Shown one piece after another: positions 31,407 to 41,428 of a DNA stretch of 64,000 nt. Source of the DNA: an uncultured Alphaproteobacteria bacterium (GTDB lineage Bacteria > Pseudomonadota > Alphaproteobacteria > HIMB59). The notes under the pieces are model-generated. The model saw nothing but the letters and a program-made list of their open reading frames with translations, did no database searches and was not told the DNA's origin. The DNA lies in the NCBI GenBank assembly GCA_902521485.1, contig CABYRQ010000001.1:124001-188000 (forward strand), read 5' to 3'. Each line of letters begins with the position of its first letter. Positions within the stretch are counted from its first letter, which is position 1. The translations under genes and the position numbers were made by a program.

Positions 31407-32475
31407 TTCTGATTTTGTTACTAGAATGAAATAAATTAGTTTTGTTTAAATCAAATTTAATTTTAATATCATCACCAACCTTAATTGAGCTATCTCCCGA
31501 TGCCTCAACTACTATTGGATCACCATCGTTATCTAAATAAATAAAAGTGTTTGAACCTAATTTCTCCACAACGAACGCTTTACTTCGGAAATCATAATCT
31601 GAGTCGTCAGTGATAATTATATCTTCGGGTCTAATACCAAAAATTATATCAGAATTTTCATTTGATTTAATTGTTTTTGAAATTGTAATCTTTGAACCTA
31701 AAACATTAATTCCAACTCTATTTTTATCTACTGATAAAATTTTAGCATTGACAAAATTCATCTTTGGAGAGCCAATGAAACTAGCAACAAATAAATTTTT
31801 AGGATTATTATATAATTCTATAGGCTTACCTTGTTGAGAAATCTCACCTTGATCTAACACAACAATCTCATCAGATAAAGTCATTGCCTCAGTTTGGTCA
31901 TGAGTCACATAAACCATTGTTGCGTCCAAGTGATCATGCAATTTTGCTAATTCAATTCTCATTTGAACTCTCAAAGCGGCATCTAAATTAGATAAAGGTT
32001 CATCAAATAGAAAGACCTTAGGTTTTCTAGTTATTGCTCTACCGATAGCAACTCTTTGTCTTTGACCTCCTGACAATTGTTTAGGTTTTCTTAAAAGATA
32101 ATCTTCAATTTGTAAAATTTTTGCAGCCTCATGCACTCTATGTTTAACTTCATCTTTAGGTCTTTTTTCTAATTTCAGTCCAAATGCCATATTATCAAAA
32201 ACAGTCATATGGGGATAAAGAGCATATGATTGAAAAACCATGGCGATATTTCTTTCTTTTGGAGGTAGGTTATTTACTTCTTCTCCACCAATCGAAATTT
32301 TACCCGAATTAGTTTCTTCTAACCCAGCTATCATTCTTAATAATGTAGACTTTCCACATCCAGATGGCCCAACAAGTGTTGTGAATGATTGACTTTTAAT
32401 GTTGAGTGAAAAATCCTTAATAACATGGGTTTTTCCAAAAAATTTATTAATTGAGCTTAGTTCTATATCCGCCAT
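31399..32475 (-). CDS. ABC sugar transporter ATP-binding protein (MalK/UgpC-like)
   Basis: [41 protein letters not shown]. Confidence 0.92.
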   Translation of the reverse strand: MADIELSSINKFFGKTHVIKDFSLNIKSQSFTTLVGPSGCGKSTLLRMIAGLEETNSGKISIGGEEVNNLPPKERNIAMVFQSYALYPHMTVFDNMAFGLKLEKRPKDEVKHRVHEAAKILQIEDYLLRKPKQLSGGQRQRVAIGRAITRKPKVFLFDEPLSNLDAALRVQMRIELAKLHDHLDATMVYVTHDQTEAMTLSDEIVVLDQGEISQQGKPIELYNNPKNLFVASFIGSPKMNFVNAKILSVDKNRVGINVLGSKITISKTIKSNENSDIIFGIRPEDIIITDDSDYDFRSKAFVVEKLGSNTFIYLDNDGDPIVVEASGDSSIKVGDDIKIKFDLNKTNLFHSSNKIRID

Positions 32476-33794
32476 TAGTTTAGGTATCCTAAAAATTTTG
32501 ATTGTATATTAATCATGGTATTTAAAAGTTCCTCAGCCTTAATTGCATCATCAACTATAGGATCTGACAAAAGAGCTAAATACGCACCATGTTTTGATCT
32601 ATTTAAAATCGCTTCTGTTGTTAATTGTATGACTCCCGTTTGCGAATTTAAAAGCGCACCAAATGTTTTAGGATAATTTCCTAATTTCTTTCCATTCGCA
32701 CCTTTCTTATTAATTACAGCTGGTACTTCCACTACAATATCATTTGGTAAATACTCAATTAAATTATTATTTGGGATATTTACTGCATGTTCAAGTCTAT
32801 TGTCATCTTCAATAATACTCTCAATAATTGGCACAACTCTCTCATCAAGTTTTGGTTTGCTATTATCAAAAAACCTCCCATACAAAAAGTCATCTTCATA
32901 AAAATTTAAACATCTATTTTTATATTTTTTATAAAAATCTGAAATCCCATCGTGATCAGCCACGCTAAAAGCCCATTGCATGTATTCTCCTACATGGCTG
33001 TCTGTTGTAATGGGAAGATAAGAATATTTTTTAAATAACTCAAAGAAGACTCCTCTTTCAGCTCCAGGGTCTGACTCAAAACCTTCGTGATCATTAATTA
33101 AACTAGAGTAGTAGCTATTAAATTTATCTCGAATAATTGGATATCCATCTTTTTTGGTATCTTTATACTTGACATCCAATAGGATACTAAAATGATTTAG
33201 TCCACCTGCTTCAAATTCTATATTGCTGAGGTCGGTATTGAGTAATGTTGGTAATTGTCTTTCCATAGAATGAATTTCGTGGCACAAGCCAATTATATTT
33301 AGATTTGGAAATTTTGTGGTAAGAGCATGACATATTCTTTGCATTGGGTTCGAGTAATTAAATACAAAAGCGTTGGGGCAAATCTTTTCTATATCCTCAC
33401 AAATTTCAATTATCACAGGTATAATCCTTAAAGCATGAAATAGACCTCCAGGGCCTCCATTTTCTCCATAAATTTGTTTAAAACCATATTGAACTGGTAT
33501 CCCCCAATCTTGTTCCCAGAGTTCAAATCTATTTCCAACTTCAATTGAGATTAAACAAAAATCAGCGCCTTTGAGTGCTTCTTCTCTAGAAGTAGTAGCT
33601 TCAATTTGAAAATTTACCTGAAGTTTTTCTTTATATTTTTCAGCAATTTTTCTTGTTTTTTCAACTGCCTCGGGCCTTATGTCATGGAGGACGATAGTGG
33701 ATCCTTTGAGGATTTGAGATTTATAAAAGTCTCCAATTATCTTTAAACCAAAGTTAGTGCTTCCAGCTCCTATTATTACAATTCTTTTTCCCAT
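32475..33794 (-). CDS. GH4 family glycosidase (alpha-glucosidase/galactosidase type)
   Basis: IIGAGSTNFGLKIIGD, GENGGPGGLFHALRIIPV, YSNPMQRICHAL, GLCHEIHSM. Confidence 0.87.
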   Translation of the reverse strand: MGKRIVIIGAGSTNFGLKIIGDFYKSQILKGSTIVLHDIRPEAVEKTRKIAEKYKEKLQVNFQIEATTSREEALKGADFCLISIEVGNRFELWEQDWGIPVQYGFKQIYGENGGPGGLFHALRIIPVIIEICEDIEKICPNAFVFNYSNPMQRICHALTTKFPNLNIIGLCHEIHSMERQLPTLLNTDLSNIEFEAGGLNHFSILLDVKYKDTKKDGYPIIRDKFNSYYSSLINDHEGFESDPGAERGVFFELFKKYSYLPITTDSHVGEYMQWAFSVADHDGISDFYKKYKNRCLNFYEDDFLYGRFFDNSKPKLDERVVPIIESIIEDDNRLEHAVNIPNNNLIEYLPNDIVVEVPAVINKKGANGKKLGNYPKTFGALLNSQTGVIQLTTEAILNRSKHGAYLALLSDPIVDDAIKAEELLNTMINIQSKFLGYLN

Positions 33795-33814
33795 AATTTA
33801 TTTACTTATTATAA

Positions 33815-34954
33815 CTAGCCTTTTACTGACCCAGCTACAAGCCCTCTTATAAAATATCTTTGAAGGGAAAAGAAAATAAATAAAGGGACCGTCATTGATA
33901 CAAAGGCACCTGTTGTTAAAATTTCCCAATTTTCTCCTCTCGATCCAAGAAGCTCTTTTAACTTTGCGGTCAAAATAATTTCACTTGGATGCTTGTCTAA
34001 AAAAACTAAACCAACAAGCAAATCATTCCACACCCATAAAAATTGTAAGATAAAAATCGATGCAAAAGAGGGTATTGATAATGGCACTACTATTTTTATA
34101 AAAGTATCGTAATGTGTCGCTCCATCAACTCTAGCTGCCTCGATCATTTCACTAGGTAGTGTTTTTAGAAAATTCCATAATAAAAAAGTAGTTGATGCAA
34201 GACCAAATCCAGTATGTGCCATCCAAATACCAGGATAAGATTTAGCAGAGACACCGAATAATGCCCCAAAGTCATTGTATATTGTTAGTACAGGTATTAG
34301 GCACATTTGCAACGGAACAACAAGAGAGGCTATTATAGTAGCTAATAAAAGATCTCTACCATAAAATTTCATCCAAGTAAGCGCATACGCAAAATAAGAA
34401 CAGATTATTAAAGGTATTAAAGTTGCAGGAAGTGCTACTGCAAAAGTATTTAAAAATGCCTGTCCTAATCCCTCTTTAAGAAGCACCTCTTTGTAATTAT
34501 CAAGCGTAAAGCTTGGAGGGCTCTTGGCTGATACAAAAATTCTTTTGCCTTTTTTCTTTTTAAATTCTTCTTTTGACTTCCAAATATAATCACCATTTTC
34601 AAAAACTGTTATTTCTGTTTTATCTTTAAATAATGCGGTCTCACCGACCTCATATTCGTCAATGTTTTTAGAGGTAACACCAAACCGATAAATCTCTTTA
34701 CCCTGTTTTTCATCAAATAAATTACTTTTTATAAAATAGTAATCTCCTTCTTTGATTTGGTCTTCTTTACCTTTTGTACGGTATATTTCATTGACCTCAG
34801 TAGTGGTAAAGGAGGTCCACCACCCACTTATAGCTAAAACATCTTTATCTCTTAGAGAGCTGATAAATAGCCCAAATGTTGGAACAATCCATGCGATTAC
34901 AAATAATAATAATAAAAGTTGGGAGAATACTTTAGTGAATGTAAGTTTTTTCAT
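33815..34954 (-). CDS. ABC sugar permease (MalG/AglG-like) with large periplasmic insertion after TM1
   Basis: EAA loop EMIEAARVDGATHYDTFIKIVVPL; ~90 aa insertion between TM1 and TM2. Confidence 0.88.
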   Translation of the reverse strand: MKKLTFTKVFSQLLLLLFVIAWIVPTFGLFISSLRDKDVLAISGWWTSFTTTEVNEIYRTKGKEDQIKEGDYYFIKSNLFDEKQGKEIYRFGVTSKNIDEYEVGETALFKDKTEITVFENGDYIWKSKEEFKKKKGKRIFVSAKSPPSFTLDNYKEVLLKEGLGQAFLNTFAVALPATLIPLIICSYFAYALTWMKFYGRDLLLATIIASLVVPLQMCLIPVLTIYNDFGALFGVSAKSYPGIWMAHTGFGLASTTFLLWNFLKTLPSEMIEAARVDGATHYDTFIKIVVPLSIPSFASIFILQFLWVWNDLLVGLVFLDKHPSEIILTAKLKELLGSRGENWEILTTGAFVSMTVPLFIFFSLQRYFIRGLVAGSVKG

Positions 34955-35934
34955 ACTTTTTGCTCTTGTTTATGTCTGTATAGGTTCCAAGCTAATATTG
35001 GGATAACTCCAATCAAGATACAAAAAGCAAGTACACTTCCCCTACCTGAGTCACCGCCACCTCTGAACATCCAATCATACATCAAATTTGCTAGAACTTC
35101 TGTTTGCCACTGACCATTGGTCATTGCATATATAATGTCGAAAACTTTTAAAACTAGAATTGTAATTATCGTCCAAATCACCAAGATAGTCTGCTCTAGA
35201 TATGGAATGATAATTGACCAGAAAATTTTCAACTCACTGGCACCATCTATCCTAGCAGCATCTAGTGTTTCATTAGGAATACTCCTAAGTGCTGCACTAA
35301 AAATAACTAGGGCAAGACCAGTTTGTATCCATATCATAATTGCCATTAAAAAAAGATTATTCCATATAGGAATTGTTAACCATGCTTGTGGTTCAAAACC
35401 CAAAGCAACTGCTATTGCATTTAATAGTCCAATTTGTTGATCACCAGGCCCTCTGTAGTCATACATAAATTTCCATATCACACCTGCACCAACAAATGAA
35501 ATTGCCATAGGCATAAAAATTATTGACTTTGCAATTGACCCCCACCAAATTCTATCTGCTAGATTTGCTATAACTAAACCAAAAAAAGTACTTAACGTTG
35601 GAACAACAATTAACCAGCCCAAATTATTTATAATACTTCTTTTAAAATCAGGATCATTAATAGCCCAATTATAATTGAAAAGTCCCACAAAGTTTTCACC
35701 AACTTTATCGTAAAAACTTAACCTTATAGTTTCAAATACAGGATAAATTATAAAAACAAATAACACTATAAAAGCAGGTGCTATAAAAATAATAACCCTT
35801 ATAGAATTTTCAAACGCAAAATTTTTAGATACTTTTACTCTAAAATAATCTAATAAAAAATTTGATAAATGAAAAAATAATACAAAAAAGAGAACTCCAA
35901 TAAGAACGGTAATTGCAAGGGAGAAAATACTCAT
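34951..35934 (-). CDS. ABC sugar permease (MalF/AglF-like)
   Basis: EAA loop ETLDAARIDGASELKIFWSIIIPYL. Confidence 0.88.
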   Translation of the reverse strand: MSIFSLAITVLIGVLFFVLFFHLSNFLLDYFRVKVSKNFAFENSIRVIIFIAPAFIVLFVFIIYPVFETIRLSFYDKVGENFVGLFNYNWAINDPDFKRSIINNLGWLIVVPTLSTFFGLVIANLADRIWWGSIAKSIIFMPMAISFVGAGVIWKFMYDYRGPGDQQIGLLNAIAVALGFEPQAWLTIPIWNNLFLMAIMIWIQTGLALVIFSAALRSIPNETLDAARIDGASELKIFWSIIIPYLEQTILVIWTIITILVLKVFDIIYAMTNGQWQTEVLANLMYDWMFRGGGDSGRGSVLAFCILIGVIPILAWNLYRHKQEQKV

Positions 35935-35949
35935 TGTATTAGAAAGAAG

Positions 35950-35981
35950 CTAAGGGCAAATAATACACTATTCGCCCTTAG
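35950..35981 (-). terminator. Stem-loop between SBP and permease genes
   Basis: CTAAGGGC...GCCCTTAG, extendable with one G-T wobble on minus strand. Confidence 0.65.
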
Positions 35982-36000
35982 TTTAGAAATTAACTATTTT

Positions 36001-37311
36001 TTATTGACCAGCTTCCCAGCTAGCTTGTATTTCGTCAGCAACGTCCTTGGCTGATTTACCATTGGTATAATCAACCATTCCAGTCCAGAAAGATCCTGCT
36101 CCAACCCATCCAGGCATTAAGTCTGAACCATCAAACCTGAAAGTTGTTGCATTCATTAAGATTTCATGAAGACCTCTGAATGTATCACTTGAGTATTTAC
36201 TTGTATCTACATACTTATGAGGTGTTAAAAATCCGCCTTTTTCCATGAATCTTTCGTTAGCTTCAGTGTGAAGTAAGAACTTCATGAACTCAGTTGTAAT
36301 TTTTCTGTCATTAGTAGGAGCCATTAAAGTTCCAGCACCAAGAACAGGTTTACCTAAGTCTTGAGAAGCAAAAGGTGGGAAGTAGAAGAAATCATAGTCT
36401 ACGCCAGCTTCTGCACCTTCAGGAAAGAATGCAGGAATAAAACTAGCTTGTCTATGCATCATACACTCCGCTGGAGAGGTAAACAATCCATTAGGAGAGT
36501 CTCTAAAGTCTGTTGTTGCAACAGCTTTTGTACCACCATTAACGTAAGAGTCATTTAATGCTATTGAACCAAAGAAGTCCATTGCATCGATAACTCTTTG
36601 ATCATTAAATTTCATTTCATTTGAAACCCATTGATCGTATGTATTAGGTGAATGAGTTCTTAGCATAATGTCTTCCATCCAGTCCGTGGCAGGCCATCCA
36701 GTAGCACCACCAGAACCTAAACCGATACAAAATGGAGTATTGCCATCACTGACCATTTGATCTGCCAATGCTAATAAATCTTCCATTGTTGTAGGTATTT
36801 CGTAGCCATTATCCTCAAAGTTGTCAGGTGAATACCACACTAAACTTTTTACGTTAACTCTATAAAAGACACCGTAAAATTTTTCAAAGCCAACTGGATC
36901 TTTATAAGTTGTAAGATCAACCCATGATTGACCTGCAGCATAATTATCAAGAACCATTTGTTTGATATCATCACCTAATGGAGATAAACAACCAGTAGCT
37001 GCAATATTAGCTGCTAATCCTGGTTGAGGGAACACAGCAATATCTGCTGGGCTTCCTGCCTGACAGTCAATATTAATAATTGATTCAAATTCATCAGAAC
37101 CACCATACTCGACGGATGCTCCTGTTGCTGCTTCAAAAATTGAAATGACATCCCTGAAATCATCATCTTGTGGTGCCAACCAAGGACCAAAGATTGTTAA
37201 TTTTTCTCCCGACAGGTCAGGGCCTGTATATGCGTGAGAACCAGCATTTGCATAGCTTACTCCAAATAAAGAAATAGCTATCAAAGCTGTAAGTGTTTTA
37301 ATTAATTTCAT
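36001..37311 (-). CDS. ABC sugar (alpha-glucoside-like) substrate-binding protein
   Basis: 436 aa with signal peptide; FGPWLAPQDDDFRDVISIFEAATGASVEYGGSDEFE. Confidence 0.87.
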   Translation of the reverse strand: MKLIKTLTALIAISLFGVSYANAGSHAYTGPDLSGEKLTIFGPWLAPQDDDFRDVISIFEAATGASVEYGGSDEFESIINIDCQAGSPADIAVFPQPGLAANIAATGCLSPLGDDIKQMVLDNYAAGQSWVDLTTYKDPVGFEKFYGVFYRVNVKSLVWYSPDNFEDNGYEIPTTMEDLLALADQMVSDGNTPFCIGLGSGGATGWPATDWMEDIMLRTHSPNTYDQWVSNEMKFNDQRVIDAMDFFGSIALNDSYVNGGTKAVATTDFRDSPNGLFTSPAECMMHRQASFIPAFFPEGAEAGVDYDFFYFPPFASQDLGKPVLGAGTLMAPTNDRKITTEFMKFLLHTEANERFMEKGGFLTPHKYVDTSKYSSDTFRGLHEILMNATTFRFDGSDLMPGWVGAGSFWTGMVDYTNGKSAKDVADEIQASWEAGQ

Positions 37312-37490
37312 AGAAATCCTCCTCCTATAAAAATATGTGAGGATGAATTTAACAAAATGAGTATGATTTCATACACATTAAAAGCTTAAATAATATGCAA
37401 TTTTCTGATATCAAAAAATCAATATTATCAACATTTATTCATATTCAATCCATAATCTAGGAGATTCTATTCGCTCTGCTATGTTTAAAA

Positions 37491-37973
37491 TTAATGTTTA
37501 CTTATAGTATCGTATTTTCTTTGTATTGACTCAGGCCAAACAGATTTCATGTAAGCTAAAATAGACCATATGTCATCATCATTTAATTTGTCGTTACCTT
37601 GCATTTTACCATCGTAGTTTTCATTATAAATTTTAAATCCATACTTAATTATATTAAAGAGTTGTTCTTGACTGTGATGCCATGTATGACCTGTACCATT
37701 TAAGGGTGGGGAGAGGTTATGACCATCTTTATCTTTTTTTGTACTCCAGTTAGGTTGACCCTGCAAGTTGTCACCATGACATGATGCACAGTGAGTTACA
37801 TAAAGAGATTTACCTAGGATAATTTGACTAATTAATTTTTCATCTATTTCTGTAATGGCAGTTTCTATATTATCGCTTTCCTTTTTGTTAGGATTTAAAA
37901 AATACAAAAGAGAAATTATTATTGCTGCGAGACTAATAACAAATACTAAAATTCTTTTTAAAAGAAACGACAA
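37491..37973 (-). CDS. Cytochrome c, single haem
   Basis: CASCHGDNLQG haem motif, N-terminal TM anchor. Confidence 0.85.
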   Translation of the reverse strand: MSFLLKRILVFVISLAAIIISLLYFLNPNKKESDNIETAITEIDEKLISQIILGKSLYVTHCASCHGDNLQGQPNWSTKKDKDGHNLSPPLNGTGHTWHHSQEQLFNIIKYGFKIYNENYDGKMQGNDKLNDDDIWSILAYMKSVWPESIQRKYDTISKH

Positions 37974-37978
37974 TGTTG

Positions 37979-38272
37979 TTAATTATTAAATTTTCTAAGT
38001 AAATCTTGTAATTCTTCTATTTTTTGTTTTTTTTGTTTATCGTTTTTTTTCATAGCATCTACAACACAGTGATCAATGTGCTTATTAAGTATGTTATTTT
38101 CTAGAGATTTTATTGCCGAAGTTATGGCTCTTGTTTGTTGTAAAATTTCAAGACAATATCTTTTTTCAACAATCATTTTTTCAACGCCTTTAAGCTGACC
38201 ATGAATTCGATTAATGCGATGAATATTTTTAATATGATCTGGATTTTTATTTATTTTAATAATATTTGACAT
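37979..38272 (-). CDS. CsoR/RcnR-family metal-sensing repressor
   Basis: RINRIHGQLKGVEKMI; Cys (RYC), His and Cys (HIDHC) placed like CsoR Cys-His-Cys Cu site. Confidence 0.82.
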   Translation of the reverse strand: MSNIIKINKNPDHIKNIHRINRIHGQLKGVEKMIVEKRYCLEILQQTRAITSAIKSLENNILNKHIDHCVVDAMKKNDKQKKQKIEELQDLLRKFNN

Positions 38273-38282
38273 AAAAGTACTA

Positions 38283-38304
38283 TACTATATACCAGTATAT
38301 AGTA
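38283..38304. promoter_or_regulatory. Perfect inverted repeat, candidate CsoR-family operator
   Basis: TACTATATAC-CA-GTATATAGTA between divergent CsoR-like and DUF4396 genes. Confidence 0.6.
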
Positions 38305-38316
38305 AATATAAAAATA

Positions 38317-38763
38317 ATGCTTGTATCAACTCTCACCAACTTTAATTGGAAATGTAAACACACATGGAAAAAAAGTGCTCATAATACTAAGTGGTGTTTA
38401 ATTGGATGTGCCATAGGAGATCTTGGTACGATATTCTATTTTCAAATTAATGAAATTGCTTGGCCTACATTAAATATTATGATTTTAGCAATTATTAATG
38501 GACTGATTACTAGCATTATCCTGGAAACAATAATTCTTTTAAGACAAAATTTTTCTCTGAGACAGGCAATTAGTACTGCTCTTGGAATGAGCTTTATCTC
38601 TATGATATCAATGGAAATAGCTATGAATGTTACAGATGTAATTTTAACCGGAGGAGCAATGCTTACTTGGTGGGTCGTTCCTATAATGCTTTTTGTTGGT
38701 TTTATTACTCCTTGGCCCTATAATTATTGGCGTTTAAAAAAGTACAATATTGCGTGTCACTAA
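38317..38763 (+). CDS. DUF4396-like membrane protein
   Basis: 148 aa, multiple TM; MSFISMISMEIAMNVTD, WWVVPIMLFVGFITPWPYNYWRLKK. Confidence 0.7.
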   Translation: MLVSTLTNFNWKCKHTWKKSAHNTKWCLIGCAIGDLGTIFYFQINEIAWPTLNIMILAIINGLITSIILETIILLRQNFSLRQAISTALGMSFISMISMEIAMNVTDVILTGGAMLTWWVVPIMLFVGFITPWPYNYWRLKKYNIACH

Positions 38764-39221
38764 AATTTTCTATTATTTACCTAATTTTCTCACTGTTTTT
38801 ACTCGTAAATAACCTATTTGCTTCTCATGTCACTGTAGTTGATGGAGACACAATTAAATTAGGTGATGTTAAGATACGTTTTAGTGGAATAGATGCTCCT
38901 GAAATTAATCAGACGTGTGTTGCAAGTGAAGGGAAGGTTGCTTGTGGAAAAATATCAAAAGATATTTTACTTACAAAAGTTACAAATAATAAAATTAGTT
39001 GTACTGATGAGGGAAAAGACTTTTATGGAAGAGTTTTAGGTGAGTGCTTTGTCAATGGTGAGTCTTTGAGTAGATATTTAGTTAGAGAGGGCTTTGCGTT
39101 TGCATACAGAAAATATTCAGACAAATTTATTTTAGATGAGGAGTATGCTAAATCAAATAGGCTTGGAATGTGGTCTATGAAATTTCAATTTCCATGGGAT
39201 TACCGAAAAAGTAATAATTGA
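38754..39221 (+). CDS. Secreted thermonuclease-like (SNase) protein
   Basis: VVDGDTIKLGDVKIRFSGIDAPEINQTC, DFYGRVLGEC; GTG 38754 preferred start. Confidence 0.85.
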   Translation: MSLKFSIIYLIFSLFLLVNNLFASHVTVVDGDTIKLGDVKIRFSGIDAPEINQTCVASEGKVACGKISKDILLTKVTNNKISCTDEGKDFYGRVLGECFVNGESLSRYLVREGFAFAYRKYSDKFILDEEYAKSNRLGMWSMKFQFPWDYRKSNN

Positions 39222-40441
39222 GAGATAATAAACAAATTGCAGTAATTGGCGCTGGAATTGTTGGTCTAAGCACCTCTTATTATTTACAGTCATCAGGCCA
39301 TCAGGTTACAATATTTGATCAGAATGATCCTGGCTCAGGAACTTCGAGAGGACATGCAAGTGTGATTGCAGATTACGGTGTTCCTGCATTAAACCAGCCT
39401 GATATTTGGAAAAATTTATTTCGATATACTTTTTCTAACAACTCTCCCTTATCTGTAAAATGGTCTTATTTACCTAAAATGCTTCCTTGGATCTTTAAAT
39501 TTCTTCAAAACTGTAATTCAAACTCAATGAACTATACAGCAGAGCATATGACAAGCCTTTTAAAGAATGCCTTACAGTCTTATGAGACATTGCTTGGTGA
39601 AATTGGGGCTACGGATTTAGTGACACATAAAGGAGTTTTATATGTTTGGATTAATGAAAAAGAAAAACCAACTCATGACCAAATAGAAATAAGAAAAAAA
39701 AATAATGTCGAGCAAGTTAGTCTCTCCAAAGATGAGATCATAGATCTCGAGCCAAATTTAAGTAGCAGCATTAAAGGAGGTTGGTATTTTCCCCGTGCAC
39801 ATCACACTTTAAATCCAGATAAGATTTTAAATAAGTTATTTTTAAAGTTCACTGAAAAAATGGGAAAATTTTTAAAGGAAAAAGTTGTATCAGTAAATAA
39901 TAGTTTTGGAAAATTCAGTATCAATAATAAAAATTATGACTGTTTAATTGTTTGTAGTGGGGCCTTTTCAAAAGATTTAGTTAATCAACTAGAAAATAAA
40001 AGCATACCCCTTGAAACAGAAAGAGGTTACCATTTAGAGTTTCTGGGAACTCAAGAATATTTAACTCGTCCGACCTGCCTGGTAGACTCAGGTATGTACC
40101 TAACTCCTCTTGAATATGGAATTAGAGCTGCAGGAACAGTGGAACTAGCCGGTACAACAGAAAAGATTAATAAATTAAGGCTTAATTATATTCATCATTT
40201 TGCTAAACAACTAATTCCAAAACTTCAAGAATATCAAAATTCATGGTTAGGCTATAGACCGACTCTCCCAGACTGTTTACCTATAATTAGTAAGTCTCCA
40301 AGCCTTGAAAATCTTTATTACGGTTTTGGACATAATCACTTAGGTTGGACTTTGGGCCCTATCACTGGAAAAGTAATTACTGGACTAGTGAACGGTGAAA
40401 CATCAAATAATCCAGCTTTTTCAATTAATAAGTTTTTATAA
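39218..40441 (+). CDS. FAD-dependent D-amino-acid dehydrogenase (DadA-like)
   Basis: IAVIGAGIVGLSTSYYLQSSGHQVTIFD, SWLGYRPTLPDCLPIIS, GHNHLGWTLGPITGK. Confidence 0.87.
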   Translation: MRDNKQIAVIGAGIVGLSTSYYLQSSGHQVTIFDQNDPGSGTSRGHASVIADYGVPALNQPDIWKNLFRYTFSNNSPLSVKWSYLPKMLPWIFKFLQNCNSNSMNYTAEHMTSLLKNALQSYETLLGEIGATDLVTHKGVLYVWINEKEKPTHDQIEIRKKNNVEQVSLSKDEIIDLEPNLSSSIKGGWYFPRAHHTLNPDKILNKLFLKFTEKMGKFLKEKVVSVNNSFGKFSINNKNYDCLIVCSGAFSKDLVNQLENKSIPLETERGYHLEFLGTQEYLTRPTCLVDSGMYLTPLEYGIRAAGTVELAGTTEKINKLRLNYIHHFAKQLIPKLQEYQNSWLGYRPTLPDCLPIISKSPSLENLYYGFGHNHLGWTLGPITGKVITGLVNGETSNNPAFSINKFL

Positions 40442-41010
40442 TGAATTTAAAATTCTTCATTCTAATGTTTACTTTGTTAATTTCATCAAAGCTATTTTCT
40501 AATTCATTAGATCAAGATTACTGCGTAGGCTATTTAGAAGAAGTTTACTGGTCCTTGGACCCAATTGAAGAGATTGAAATACGAGCACAAATAATTGAAT
40601 TCTTTGATGATAATTTCGAAGGTGCAAAAAACTTAGAATATGACTTATATTACGACTCCAAATCAAAACAATTTTTAACTAATTTGGATGGCGTTAATGT
40701 AAGCAAATATAAAAAAGTAAATTATCCTAACTTTGAAATCTTAGTTTTAGATGCATACATCAATCTATTTAAGGGAGATGGAATAAACTATTGTCCTGCT
40801 TTTTGGGATAATTGTAGTGAGGAGTCATTGAAGTCTTTTTTTCAAGCCTCAGAGGATTTTAGTCGATCTTGGAGTGGCGAGGAAAATGCAGTGAAATTTC
40901 TCACAGATCACTTCGTCAATCATCATTGCACCATGTATCTTGATACCTCTATTGATCAAAAAACTTTCATAAGCGATCTAAATATTTTAATTAATGAATT
41001 AACCAAATAA
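40441..41010 (+). CDS. Hypothetical secreted protein
   Basis: 189 aa with signal peptide. Confidence 0.55.
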   Translation: MNLKFFILMFTLLISSKLFSNSLDQDYCVGYLEEVYWSLDPIEEIEIRAQIIEFFDDNFEGAKNLEYDLYYDSKSKQFLTNLDGVNVSKYKKVNYPNFEILVLDAYINLFKGDGINYCPAFWDNCSEESLKSFFQASEDFSRSWSGEENAVKFLTDHFVNHHCTMYLDTSIDQKTFISDLNILINELTK

Positions 41011-41083
41011 TTTATTAACAACTTTTTTTACTTATGCGTAACTTCTATCAAAGACTTATCCATATTTATGATATTTATCATTA

Positions 41084-41296
41084 ATGGGCTGGTGGAATGG
41101 TAAAGAGGAGTTATTTGAAAATAATGAAATTCCTTATAATAAGTGTTCTGAATGTGGTGACTACAAGGAAGTCTCAAAGAAATATATCAATAAAATCAAC
41201 GATGAAATGATTACGATTTGCTACGATTGTAGCAAAAAGCGCTATATTGAGTCGTTAATGGTGGTTTCTGCTATTGATGGAGTTGACGACCTTTGA
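41084..41296 (+). CDS. Small zinc-ribbon-like protein
   Basis: CSECGDYKEV...CYDCSKKRY two CxxC pairs. Confidence 0.55.
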   Translation: MGWWNGKEELFENNEIPYNKCSECGDYKEVSKKYINKINDEMITICYDCSKKRYIESLMVVSAIDGVDDL

Positions 41297-41428
41297 TGCT
41301 CGTAAGTTAAGAAAAAAAATAAGACTACAAACGAGTATAATAAGACACCTACTATTACCACTAGAGGGATGAAACCGCTTTGATAAGACATTAAAGAAAC
41401 AAAGACTAGAACACTCATAGAACTTTTT

